In this document: one piece after another, positions 10,793 through 17,971 of the stretch
Numbering within the stretch: position 1 is the stretch's first letter
How the letters are laid out: every line of letters starts with the position of its first letter
IMG/VR virus record: IMGVR_UViG_3300045135_001933
Location: 1 to 27,093 of that record
Direction: 5' to 3' (one strand)
Origin: a virus
Length of the DNA stretch: 27,093 nucleotides
Notes under the pieces: generated by a model
What the model was told of the DNA's origin: nothing
Databases searched by the model: none
Seen by the model: the letters and a program-made list of their open reading frames with translations, nothing else
Translations under genes and position numbers: made by a program

Positions 10793-11782
10793 ATGAAGAT
10801 TCACACAAAACAAGGTAGTGACTGCAAATCAAGAAGACTTAGACCAGAAATAGAACGTCTTTACAGCGAGGGTAAGAAACCTAACGAAATTGCAGAATTA
10901 GTTGGTCTACACGTAGTGACTGTTAAGAAGGTTCTAAAAACCAAAGAGAAGTTCCCAAGTAATTCAAAATCAGAACGTGCGAAGCCAATCATACTTGAAA
11001 TGGCTGATAAATATCGTGAGATATCAGAAATAGCTGAAAAGACATTTCTTCACGAGAATACAGTTAAGAAGGTGTTGAAGCGTATGGGGTTTGACTTGAA
11101 GGTGTATAATAATAAGTCGAAGAGACTAACCCTAGAAAGGAATGTTATTGAAGAAGTTAAGAAGAACAATAACACATATAATGAGATTGGTCTTATGTTT
11201 GGGGTATCAAAAAATGTTATTATACGTATTGCTCACAACAACAGTGTTAGAAGATACGAGAAAGACCCAGAGAAGTACAAGAAGATGGTTAAGGATATCT
11301 TAACTGATATTGAGAATGGTATACCTATGGATGAGTTGAAAAGGAAGTACAACCTCAATGATAAAAGAGTATATAATAATGCTACTAGTTACGGTCTTCC
11401 ACCACTTGCAAGAACTTACCGTGAGATTAGAGATAAGGAAATCACCAGACAATACAAGACCAAGATTGCAAGAATTGTGTTGAAGTCTGATGCACCAGAA
11501 ATGGATAGTCCAGAGAGACTTCAAAATGTGGCTGGTATCTACAGGTCATCATCAAGAAACGGATTTAAGAAGTATCCTAAGATTGGTGATAGACATAAGG
11601 GTGGTCTTTTCGTTGAACCAGAGGTTATCAAAATCATCAAGCGTGAAAAGAAAAAGAAGAAAACAAATGTTCAGATTGCTGAACTATTAAATAAGAAGGG
11701 ATTTATCTCACCGATGGGTAATCCGTATAATCATTATATGGTAAACTTTAAGTGGGCTAAAATTAAAAAGTTAAACTTATGA
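10793..11782 (+). CDS. Multi-HTH DNA-binding protein, copy 2 (329 aa)
   Basis: It begins 2 nt after the stop of its paralogue. Residues about 20-48 (LYSEGKKPNEIAELVGLHVV), 62-95 and 115-142 are HTH repeats. The C-terminal region has RQYKTKIARIVL, GFKKYPKIGDRHKGGLF and a final helical segment (IAELLNKKGFISPMGNPYNH) like the HTH that follows serine-recombinase domains. No recombinase catalytic domain is present. Codon use is richer in G than in copy 1. Its stop overlaps the next ATG (ATGA), linking it to the macro-like gene. Confidence 0.7.
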   Translation: MKIHTKQGSDCKSRRLRPEIERLYSEGKKPNEIAELVGLHVVTVKKVLKTKEKFPSNSKSERAKPIILEMADKYREISEIAEKTFLHENTVKKVLKRMGFDLKVYNNKSKRLTLERNVIEEVKKNNNTYNEIGLMFGVSKNVIIRIAHNNSVRRYEKDPEKYKKMVKDILTDIENGIPMDELKRKYNLNDKRVYNNATSYGLPPLARTYREIRDKEITRQYKTKIARIVLKSDAPEMDSPERLQNVAGIYRSSSRNGFKKYPKIGDRHKGGLFVEPEVIKIIKREKKKKKTNVQIAELLNKKGFISPMGNPYNHYMVNFKWAKIKKLNL

Positions 11783-12267
11783 AAACATACAAAGGACTAG
11801 TAAAAAGTTTAGAAGACCATCAAGTCTTCGTATTCGGAAGCAACCCAGAGGGTAGACATGGTGCTGGTGCCGCTAGAGTTGCGGCAGACCATTACGGTGC
11901 TATCATGGGTAAAGGTAGAGGTCATATGGGCAAGTCATATGGTCTTGTAACTAAGAACCTTACACCTAACTACTTTGAGGAAGAGTCGGGTATCACTTAC
12001 GTTAAGGCTGGTGAGAGAAGCGTTTCAAAATTGCAGATGCTTTTTAACCTAATTGATTTGTATTTATATGCAAGGAAGAATCCTAATTTGGAGTTCTTGA
12101 TAGCATATACGCCAGCACCTAACTTGAACGGTTACACACCGTTAGAAATGGCTGAGTTATTGTTATCTTTGCCTGTACCTAACAATGTCGTTTTAAACGA
12201 AGAGTTAATGGAGTTGTACAATGAACATAAACGAAATCAAACAAGCACTGAGGAAGAGGTTGCTTAA
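11779..12267 (+). CDS. Macro-like / A1S_2505-type phage protein (162 aa)
   Basis: Residues 16-33 (FVFGSNPEGRHGAGAA) and KSYGLVTKNL (about 54-63) match a family of phage and bacterial proteins with the GSNxxGxHGAGAA loop, related to ADP-ribose-binding macro domains. A strand ending in YTPAPN and a helix follow. Macro domains bind ADP-ribose or remove it from proteins or nucleic acids. Here it overlaps a 2H phosphoesterase gene by 47 nt, and the window holds further NAD+/ADP-ribose genes, so a role in ADP-ribose handling is reasonable. The enzyme activity is not shown by sequence alone. Confidence 0.6.
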   Translation: MKTYKGLVKSLEDHQVFVFGSNPEGRHGAGAARVAADHYGAIMGKGRGHMGKSYGLVTKNLTPNYFEEESGITYVKAGERSVSKLQMLFNLIDLYLYARKNPNLEFLIAYTPAPNLNGYTPLEMAELLLSLPVPNNVVLNEELMELYNEHKRNQTSTEEEVA

Positions 12268-12793
12268 CGAAGGAAGTGGTGGGCACGAATATGGTTGTGT
12301 TATGCTATTCTTACCGATTGAAAAAGAATGGTGGTCTAAACTAACGGGTGAAATTGAAGAAGATGATGTCTATAACCCAGAGGGTGAAAGAGACTACGGA
12401 ATTCAACCTCATGACGAAGCACATGTGACGATACTTTATGGAATCCATAGTGATGTTCCAGATGAAGACGTTGAGGCTCTTATAGAGAAGATGACAGCCC
12501 CAGAGGTAACACTTGGTAAGATTGGAATCTTCAAGAATGGAGACAAGGGATTCGATGTTGTTAAGTTTGACGTAACAGGTCAAGACCTCCACGACATGAA
12601 CAAGATGTTTATAGAACTACCACATACAAATGATTACCCAGACTATCATCCGCATGCCACTATTGCATATGTGAAGGATGGGACTGGTAAGAAGTATAGT
12701 AGAAATTTACCTAAAGATGATATCCTAACTGTTAAACCTAATAAGATAGTATATAGTAAAGCTGATGGCACCAAAAAAGAATATAAAATATAA
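12221..12793 (+). CDS. 2H phosphoesterase superfamily protein (190 aa)
   Basis: Two HxT motifs, HVT (68-70) and HAT (145-147), are spaced as in the 2H superfamily (LigT/2'-5' RNA ligase-like, CPDase and Acb1 anti-CBASS enzymes). Residues 22-34 (HEYGCVMLFLP) form the first strand. These enzymes act on 2',3'-cyclic or 2'-5' phosphodiesters, including cyclic oligonucleotides. The overlap with the macro-like gene suggests joint processing of ADP-ribose cyclic phosphate, or attack on defence signals. Starts at 12221 only by overlap with the previous frame, but the N-terminus (MNINEIKQALRKRLLNE) looks like a genuine helix. Confidence 0.75.
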   Translation: MNINEIKQALRKRLLNEGSGGHEYGCVMLFLPIEKEWWSKLTGEIEEDDVYNPEGERDYGIQPHDEAHVTILYGIHSDVPDEDVEALIEKMTAPEVTLGKIGIFKNGDKGFDVVKFDVTGQDLHDMNKMFIELPHTNDYPDYHPHATIAYVKDGTGKKYSRNLPKDDILTVKPNKIVYSKADGTKKEYKI

Positions 12794-12926
12794 ATTTGTC
12801 CCGCTTATTAAACCATCTAGGACTGAGAGTACTGATTCAGATGTAACAATAAATCTTAATGGTAAAATTAAAAATGGGTTTATGGGGGAGAAATATCCTT
12901 ATTTAGACTATAAAAATGATAAATAG
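12765..12926 (+). CDS. Hypothetical small basic protein (53 aa)
   Basis: The frame starts inside the end of the 2H gene (ATG 12765, overlap 29 nt) and runs to TAG. It is strongly basic at the N-terminus (MAPKKNIKYKF) and ends YLDYKNDK. The length, the overlap pattern and the absence of another ORF in this gap support it. No domain is visible. Confidence 0.45.
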   Translation: MAPKKNIKYKFVPLIKPSRTESTDSDVTINLNGKIKNGFMGEKYPYLDYKNDK

Positions 12927-12938
12927 ATATTTATTAGT

Positions 12939-13745
12939 ATGAGTATGGGAATAGCAATTATAATTTTTTCACTATTACCCGCATTGATATACAGTCTCAT
13001 TATCTACTTAACGGTTCCGTATAAAACCATCAAGTTTAATAACGCATTACCATATATAGTAGTAGGTTTCATGTCAGTAGGGTTATTAAAAACATTTTGG
13101 GTGATATATCCAGAGTGGCATCAAGTAGCGGAAAATCTTGTCGGACAATCCAAAGACAATCCCTTCAAATTCTTTCACGCATTTTACTTTATACAAGTCG
13201 CATTAATTGAAGAACTATCCAAGTTAGGGATATTTCTACTTTACGAGAGATACAGGCGTAAATCACAAGAAGTCAAAGACCATCCAATAGCAACAATGTT
13301 CCATATGGGTCTTATTTCACTAGGCTTCGCTGTTGTAGAGAATGTAATGTATGGTTCTAATTCACCATTCCCAATGGATACGCTATGGTGGAGAAGCATA
13401 ACGGCAGTTATTGGACACATGGTATTCGGTCTATTCATGGGTTATTGGATTGCACTTGGTAGAATGGGAGCAAGGCTTTATGATAGGTCACTTGTGGACA
13501 TTCTCATCAGTAAGAAAAAGAAATTAAGAAACGTTTTATTTACGATAGTAGGTTTATTAGCCGCAACTATACTTCATGGTATTTACGACCTTCACATTGA
13601 GATGAATGGACCAACTGGTATTACTGGGTTGTACATGCTTTTAATCATGTCATTACTTGGTGCTTATTGGTGCTTTAAGAATCTTAACAAGCTGTACAAG
13701 AGGAAAGTAAATTCATTGAAAAATAAAATACCCAGAAAAAGTTGA
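12939..13745 (+). CDS. PrsW-family intramembrane protease (268 aa)
   Basis: About seven hydrophobic helices carry the PrsW signatures: IEELSK (90-95; E91 and E92), GFAVVEN (129-135), GHMVFG (159-164) and HGIYD (213-217), which supply the glutamates and histidines of the membrane-embedded active site. In Bacillus, PrsW cuts the anti-sigma factor RsiW to release a stress sigma factor. In a phage it might cut a host membrane regulator, or provide protection or lysis control. It starts 12 nt after the previous stop. A phage copy is unusual. Confidence 0.85.
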   Translation: MSMGIAIIIFSLLPALIYSLIIYLTVPYKTIKFNNALPYIVVGFMSVGLLKTFWVIYPEWHQVAENLVGQSKDNPFKFFHAFYFIQVALIEELSKLGIFLLYERYRRKSQEVKDHPIATMFHMGLISLGFAVVENVMYGSNSPFPMDTLWWRSITAVIGHMVFGLFMGYWIALGRMGARLYDRSLVDILISKKKKLRNVLFTIVGLLAATILHGIYDLHIEMNGPTGITGLYMLLIMSLLGAYWCFKNLNKLYKRKVNSLKNKIPRKS

Positions 13746-13772
13746 ATATTAAGAATATAATACTTATCTTTA
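13742..13772 (+). promoter_or_regulatory. Bacteroidetes-type promoter
   Basis: TTG at 13742-13744 and TATCTTTA at 13765-13772 (20 nt spacing) precede the ATG at 13777 by only 4 nt. The -7 box differs from consensus in its last base. Confidence 0.5.
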
Positions 13773-13776
13773 CATT

Positions 13777-14205
13777 ATGAACAAGGTTAACAAAATCCAA
13801 GCAGTCCATTCGTTCACAGTTATGCCGAAGGATTGCAACTACAACGTAGAGGAAGGAAGTAAGGTAACCAGAATCCTATTCGGTGGAAAGCTACTTTACG
13901 AATTAGATTACGCTGGGGCTAAGATAGCTAGAAGAGCAACATATGATGTACCATGCGATTATTGTGTGACAGCATCAGTTGGGAATACTAACTTCGAGAA
14001 GCCAGCGTACATTGGGGATATCATCACCTATACCTCAACGATTAAAGCCCTTGGTAAGTCATCGTTACAAATTAGAATTACGGTGCAAAGGGAAAGTGTC
14101 AGAGGGGAGATAGAACAAATCTCATCATCTAATATGACCTTCGTTACAGTTAAGGACGGTAAGCCTTTCCCACATGATTTAACTTTTAAAGAATTAGGGG
14201 GATGA
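13777..14205 (+). CDS. Hot-dog fold thioesterase-like protein (142 aa)
   Basis: FGGKLLYELDYAGAKIARRAT (about 35-55) is the typical acyl-CoA thioesterase helix with its preceding loop. Downstream, VTASVGNTNFEKPAYIGDIITYTSTI and IRITVQRE match the repeated strands of the family. Length fits a single hot-dog domain. The enzyme would hydrolyse an acyl thioester, perhaps altering membrane lipids or coenzyme A pools. It has its own promoter and overlaps the following gene (ATGA). Confidence 0.72.
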   Translation: MNKVNKIQAVHSFTVMPKDCNYNVEEGSKVTRILFGGKLLYELDYAGAKIARRATYDVPCDYCVTASVGNTNFEKPAYIGDIITYTSTIKALGKSSLQIRITVQRESVRGEIEQISSSNMTFVTVKDGKPFPHDLTFKELGG

Positions 14206-14693
14206 GACAGTCAAACAAATTATGTGTAGAATTACTTCCAACTTACACAGAGTTCGAGGAATATGACGAGAAGAAGTTTGTTGGATACAAACTTGCGATG
14301 AAAAGAGGTGAAAACCACTATTCAATAGTGACGGGGCTTTTCAGATATAAAGCTGGGACAATTGGTCCTCGTTCTTACAGTGGACTTTACAAAAAGGAAG
14401 TTGAGCATTATAATGTACATCTACAAGATAGACTTTCTATCTTCACAAATAAGGAAGATGCTTATACCGCATTGAAACTCTATAATGAGATTGAAGGTGA
14501 TAACGCTGACTTAGCATTGTTGGAGATTACTATTAGTCGAAATCTTGAGAAAGCTAAATATAGTAATAAATTCGTATCTAATCTCGATGTCATTGTCGGT
14601 AAAACGATGGAGAAGATTGTTGAGGTAGATGTGTTTAAATATGAAAAAAAGAAGAGTCATGACACAAGAACAAAAAGCATTACTTTACGATGA
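14202..14693 (+). CDS. Hypothetical protein (163 aa)
   Basis: An unrecognised soluble alpha/beta protein. GYKLAMKRGENHYSIVTGLFRYKAG (about 28-52) and DRLSIFTNKEDAY (about 84-96) suggest a compact domain with possible ligand contacts through basic residues, but no known motif appears. It starts in an ATGA overlap with the thioesterase gene and overlaps the next small gene in another frame, so it is part of the same operon. Confidence 0.65.
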   Translation: MRQSNKLCVELLPTYTEFEEYDEKKFVGYKLAMKRGENHYSIVTGLFRYKAGTIGPRSYSGLYKKEVEHYNVHLQDRLSIFTNKEDAYTALKLYNEIEGDNADLALLEITISRNLEKAKYSNKFVSNLDVIVGKTMEKIVEVDVFKYEKKKSHDTRTKSITLR

Positions 14694-14844
14694 CATCGTA
14701 AGACAAGGGGACGTAATCAACAGAGAGATTTCAAAACTAAAATCGATTGTAAACAGAAATCCAGAGCAACAAGCACAACTCGATAAACTTAACGAGCAAT
14801 TAGCTAAGTTGGAAGCACAAATGAACAACTTACTAGCTGGTTAA
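14659..14844 (+). CDS. Small coiled-coil protein (61 aa)
   Basis: From ATG 14659 the product (MTQEQKALLYDDIVRQG...) is almost entirely a helical heptad-like sequence, ending EQLAKLEAQMNNLLAG. ATG 14641 (adding MKKRRV) is an alternative start. It overlaps the upstream gene by 35 nt and its stop overlaps the DHFR start (TAATG). Probably an oligomerising or scaffold-like small protein. No family is assigned. Confidence 0.65.
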   Translation: MTQEQKALLYDDIVRQGDVINREISKLKSIVNRNPEQQAQLDKLNEQLAKLEAQMNNLLAG

Positions 14845-15365
14845 TGGATATTGGTAAAGTTAGCATAATCGTTGCGGCATCAACTAATGGTGTTATAGGA
14901 AAGGATGGTGACTTACCATGGAACCTTCCAACAGACCTTAAGTACTTCAAAGAGGTAACTACTGGAAGTCCAGTAATAATGGGTCGTAAGTGTTGGGAGA
15001 GTATTCCAGAAAGATTTAGGCCCCTTCCGAATAGGGAGAACGTAATCATCACAAGGAACATTGACTACAAGTCTTATTGTGATGCTCACGTTAGATGGAA
15101 CCTTGAACTAGCAGTAGAGGAACACATCTGGGGTAATGAGGAAGTCTTCATCATAGGTGGGGCTCAGATATATAAGGAAGCATTCAAGTTTGCTGATAAA
15201 TTATATCTAACCCAAATATACGGGAATGTTGAAGGAGATACATTCTTAGAAGGACTTGACCCATCTGATTGGGGGTTGGTATCGGCTGAAAAGATGATGG
15301 AAGAAAATGGTGTTAATTTTAGATTCGAAGTATATGAAAGAAAAACAGAAAAAATACTGGGATAA
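14844..15365 (+). CDS. folA: Dihydrofolate reductase (173 aa)
   Basis: The DHFR fold is complete: SIIVAASTNGVIGKDGDLPW (residues 7-26), LPTDLKYF with the catalytic acid D31, VIMGRKCWESIP (about 44-55), PLPNRENVIITR, and EVFIIGGAQIYK for the NADPH site. It reduces dihydrofolate with NADPH and supports thymidylate synthesis. Its start overlaps the previous stop. A thymidylate synthase gene is not in the window, but dCMP deaminase (21825-22319) fits the same pathway. Confidence 0.95.
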   Translation: MDIGKVSIIVAASTNGVIGKDGDLPWNLPTDLKYFKEVTTGSPVIMGRKCWESIPERFRPLPNRENVIITRNIDYKSYCDAHVRWNLELAVEEHIWGNEEVFIIGGAQIYKEAFKFADKLYLTQIYGNVEGDTFLEGLDPSDWGLVSAEKMMEENGVNFRFEVYERKTEKILG

Positions 15366-15459
15366 GTTTGACGAAGTGTTATACGAAGAGTATCTTAGAC
15401 AGAAGCAAATGTATAGGTTTAAGAAACAACGTTTGAATAAACAAATCATGTACAATTAA
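15334..15459 (+). CDS. Small basic protein (41 aa)
   Basis: Starts at ATG 15334 inside the end of the DHFR gene (32 nt overlap). It is rich in Lys, Arg, Tyr and Gln (MKEKQKKYWDKF...), a helical and very basic peptide that could bind nucleic acid. No other ORF occupies this gap. Recognised only by position and composition. Confidence 0.45.
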   Translation: MKEKQKKYWDKFDEVLYEEYLRQKQMYRFKKQRLNKQIMYN

Positions 15460-15495
15460 GTTTACTTTTGTTAAATTCTTGCTATATTATAAGCT

Positions 15496-16029
15496 ATGGC
15501 AAAGAGAGTAACAAAGAAAACAACAACGTCCTCAAAGCAGACAGCGGCAGCTAGGAGAACCACTAAGAAGGCTACTCCAACGAAGAAAGCACCAGCCAAG
15601 AAACCAACGGTAACCTCTGGTAAAGAAACAACACCTAAAAAGGCTGTTTCTACCACTAAAAAGGCACCAGCTAAGAAGACAACGGCAACCTCTGGTAAAA
15701 AAACCACGAAGAAGACCGTAACGGTAAAGCCAACGACTAGGAGAAAGACAGCTACTAAGGCGAAGGCTACACCGAAGAAGACTACCGTAATGACTGCGGC
15801 AGAGAAGGCTAGGCAAACAAAGGCAGCTGGTGAAGCAGCGGCTAAGAAAGCTGTTAAGCCTCATACTCCACTTAGGGGTAAAAAGAAAGAGTATTATAAA
15901 GTTTCAGAGAATGCAGCCAGTTCTAGGTTTCACGAGATGGGTGAAAAGGTTAGGCGAGGCGAAGTTAAGTGGGCTTATTATGGAATAGATGGTAATGTAG
16001 GTTACCATTATTATGAAAAGTTGAAATGA
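15496..16029 (+). CDS. Histone H1-like Lys/Ala/Thr-rich protein (177 aa)
   Basis: Residues 1-125 are extremely basic and low in complexity, with repeated TKKAPAKK and TSGK units, resembling the C-terminal tail of eukaryotic histone H1 and bacterial H1-like proteins. A folded C-terminal part (about 130-177) contains KEYYKVSENAASSRFHEMGE and WAYYGIDGNVGYHYY, a conserved-looking domain absent from simple H1 tails. It probably binds or compacts DNA, or modulates host nucleoid. The repeats are also visible at DNA level. It overlaps the next start (ATGA). Confidence 0.8.
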   Translation: MAKRVTKKTTTSSKQTAAARRTTKKATPTKKAPAKKPTVTSGKETTPKKAVSTTKKAPAKKTTATSGKKTTKKTVTVKPTTRRKTATKAKATPKKTTVMTAAEKARQTKAAGEAAAKKAVKPHTPLRGKKKEYYKVSENAASSRFHEMGEKVRRGEVKWAYYGIDGNVGYHYYEKLK

Positions 16030-16553
16030 TAGAAGAATTAAAAGAAATCATTAAGGACCAAAGGTTCAAAGTTTTATTAAACAATCCAGATATCTGGGAA
16101 TCCAAGGATATCGATTACACAACACCAATAGTAGAAAGGGTGTGGTTACCGATTAATGACAAGAGGTTATCACTCCATGTGATTCACCCATGTGAAGATG
16201 GTGAAGCATACATGCATCCACATGTTTGGGAGAGTGCTATGTACGTACTTCCTATTGGTGGGCTTTACGAACATCAAATTGGTGTTAGAACATATGATGA
16301 GTATGGTGATGCTGGCGAACCAAAGGATTACGTGGCTTGTAAACAAATTGTTGAAGGTGGTATGTATTATGAGATGTTGGAAAAGTCTGCTATTCACAGT
16401 GTTAGGCCGATTGCACAACCTGTTTTCACAGTGATGTTATCTGGAAAACCAATTTGGAAAGAAAATTCTTGCAAGTTACCAAAAGAATTAGTACCTTTGT
16501 CGGACGATAGAAAAAAAGAGATTTTATTAACATTTAAAAATTATTTCGAATGA
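16026..16553 (+). CDS. Cupin-like protein (175 aa)
   Basis: HPH (64-66) followed by E69, a Gly-rich turn (PIGGLYEHQIG, with H83) and a later H near 123 (AIHSVRP) match the two metal-binding motifs of a cupin barrel, as in cysteine dioxygenase-like proteins. It may bind Fe or another metal and act as a dioxygenase, isomerase or binding protein; the substrate is unknown. It overlaps both neighbours by ATGA. Confidence 0.6.
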   Translation: MIEELKEIIKDQRFKVLLNNPDIWESKDIDYTTPIVERVWLPINDKRLSLHVIHPCEDGEAYMHPHVWESAMYVLPIGGLYEHQIGVRTYDEYGDAGEPKDYVACKQIVEGGMYYEMLEKSAIHSVRPIAQPVFTVMLSGKPIWKENSCKLPKELVPLSDDRKKEILLTFKNYFE

Positions 16554-16936
16554 AGTTAATTGAAAGAATCAGTGCGGACTTCATGACCGCATACAAAAAC
16601 AAGGAAATGGAAAGAAAGGATTTCCTTGGTGTTTTGAAAACAGAAGTTACGAAAGAAAGTAAGACACCAGAAGACAAGGATGTTGTAGCTAAAATCAAGT
16701 CAATGATTAAAAGTGCTTCGGCAACCAATTCATTAACTGAAACGGAATTAGCAATCCTTGATACCTACTTACCAACTCAATTGAGTGAAGAGCAACTTAC
16801 AGAAATTGTAAATGAGTTCATTTCAGAAAACGAAGGTGCTAACATGGGTAGTATCATGGGTTACTTGAAAAATAACTACGGTGGTCAATACGATGGTAGA
16901 ATGGCCTCAACCGTTGCTAAAAGTGCTGTAGCATGA
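16550..16936 (+). CDS. GatB/YqeY-like protein (128 aa)
   Basis: The sequence fits the stand-alone YqeY type: an N-terminal helix with KDFLGVLKTE, then LTETELAILDTYLPTQLSEEQLTEIVNEFI, and a glycine-rich MGYLKNNYGGQYDGRMAS end (about 105-122). The domain is the tRNA-binding tail of GatB, which together with GatC and GatA amidates Glu-tRNA-Gln. It is shorter than bacterial YqeY (about 150 aa). With a phage tRNA-Gln array nearby, a role in handling tRNA is tempting but unproven. Confidence 0.75.
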   Translation: MKLIERISADFMTAYKNKEMERKDFLGVLKTEVTKESKTPEDKDVVAKIKSMIKSASATNSLTETELAILDTYLPTQLSEEQLTEIVNEFISENEGANMGSIMGYLKNNYGGQYDGRMASTVAKSAVA

Positions 16937-17310
16937 TTAATTTAATAATATTAATGGCTATACATTGGTTATCTGACTTTGTTTGTCAGACCCATGAAAT
17001 GAGTATCAAAAAGAGCAAGAGTATTCTTTGGCTGACATACCATGTAACTGTATACTCAGCTGTAACATCTATACTTTGGTTGACATTCTTCGGATTAGGA
17101 CCAGATGTTAAGATTATTGCTACCTTTATACCAGTGTTCTTGATTACATTTGGAACACATTGGGTAACTGACTACTTCACAAGCAAATGGACATCACGTC
17201 TATGGGCTGAGGAAAAAGTACATGAATTCTTCGTGGTGATTGGATTAGACCAACTGATACATGCGACCACACTACTAATAACATTTAATTATTTAATAAA
17301 GGCATTATGA
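16933..17310 (+). CDS. DUF3307-like membrane protein (125 aa)
   Basis: Three or four hydrophobic helices with the motifs HWLSDFVCQ (11-19), TYHVTVY (about 35-41), GTHWVTDY (about 75-82) and LDQLIHA (about 104-110) resemble the DUF3307 family, whose repeated His and Asp residues in the membrane suggest metal binding. Function unknown. Overlaps both neighbours (ATGA). Confidence 0.7.
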   Translation: MINLIILMAIHWLSDFVCQTHEMSIKKSKSILWLTYHVTVYSAVTSILWLTFFGLGPDVKIIATFIPVFLITFGTHWVTDYFTSKWTSRLWAEEKVHEFFVVIGLDQLIHATTLLITFNYLIKAL

Positions 17311-17897
17311 CATCGGAGCAAATTAACAAGAAACTAGACGATTTGTATAACAACAAGAAGGCGAGAAACTTCTTCAATCATCTAGTAAGGGCTTACTTCC
17401 CTGTTAATAAAGTAGAAAAAGTATTCACTAAACCTAGAGGCCCATTTAGATGTGTTCTAACTAATGAACCACTAATCTCAACTAGTGAGATTCTAGCTGG
17501 TATCCACACTAAGGAATTCGAAGCTGATTTCAATAATCACTTGAAAACCATGTTTGATGCATCAACAGAAGCCGAGCATCCGATGACTAAACTGATTGGT
17601 GAAAGAAAGATGGGAGTTACTACGAAGGACACCACAACGAACATGGCATTCTCCACATTTCAAATCTTCTATGATTGGGTTGTAACTAGAATGCTTATGG
17701 GAGACAAGCATATAAACTGGTTATTGAAAGATATAACTAGAAATGAGTTCATGGATAGAGCAGAAACCATTAACAACCCAGACCTTCAAAAGAAGGTAAA
17801 GAAAGTGAAGAAATCGCAACTAAAACAAGCGACTTACACACTTGGTGATGCTGGGGGTGCTTTAGCAGAGTTGAAGAAAAAGATGGGAGATAAGTAA
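17307..17897 (+). CDS. Hypothetical protein (196 aa)
   Basis: A mostly helical soluble protein I do not recognise. A Cys/Thr-rich turn CVLTNEPLIST (about 49-59) and a His-containing segment lie in the first half, and a Lys-rich helix (NPDLQKKVKKVKKSQLKQA) near the end. It is the last gene of the run beginning at 13777. The stop lies inside a hairpin with a T-run. Confidence 0.6.
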   Translation: MTSEQINKKLDDLYNNKKARNFFNHLVRAYFPVNKVEKVFTKPRGPFRCVLTNEPLISTSEILAGIHTKEFEADFNNHLKTMFDASTEAEHPMTKLIGERKMGVTTKDTTTNMAFSTFQIFYDWVVTRMLMGDKHINWLLKDITRNEFMDRAETINNPDLQKKVKKVKKSQLKQATYTLGDAGGALAELKKKMGDK

Positions 17898-17916
17898 AAA
17901 ACTTCCCTTTTTATTT
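17885..17916 (+). terminator. Weak intrinsic terminator candidate
   Basis: GGGA and AGT pair with ACT and TCCC around a short A loop, with a 4-nt bulge, followed by a T-rich run (TTTTTATTT). It contains the stop codon of the upstream gene and precedes a promoter, so it marks a plausible operon boundary. Confidence 0.4.
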
Positions 17917-17945
17917 GGTAGTTAATATTATTTTGACTATATTTG
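17914..17945 (+). promoter_or_regulatory. Bacteroidetes-type promoter for the NAD genes
   Basis: TTTG (17914-17917), 20 nt, TATATTTG (17938-17945); ATG 17972 is 26 nt downstream. It drives the bifunctional NMN adenylyltransferase/Nudix gene and probably the genes behind it. Confidence 0.7.
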
Positions 17946-17971
17946 TCCTATAACATTCAAAACACAGGCAT

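Noticed and set aside
15471-15864. Long - strand ORFs opposite the H1-like gene
   Set aside because: They arise from the biased codons of the Lys/Ala/Thr repeats on the + strand.
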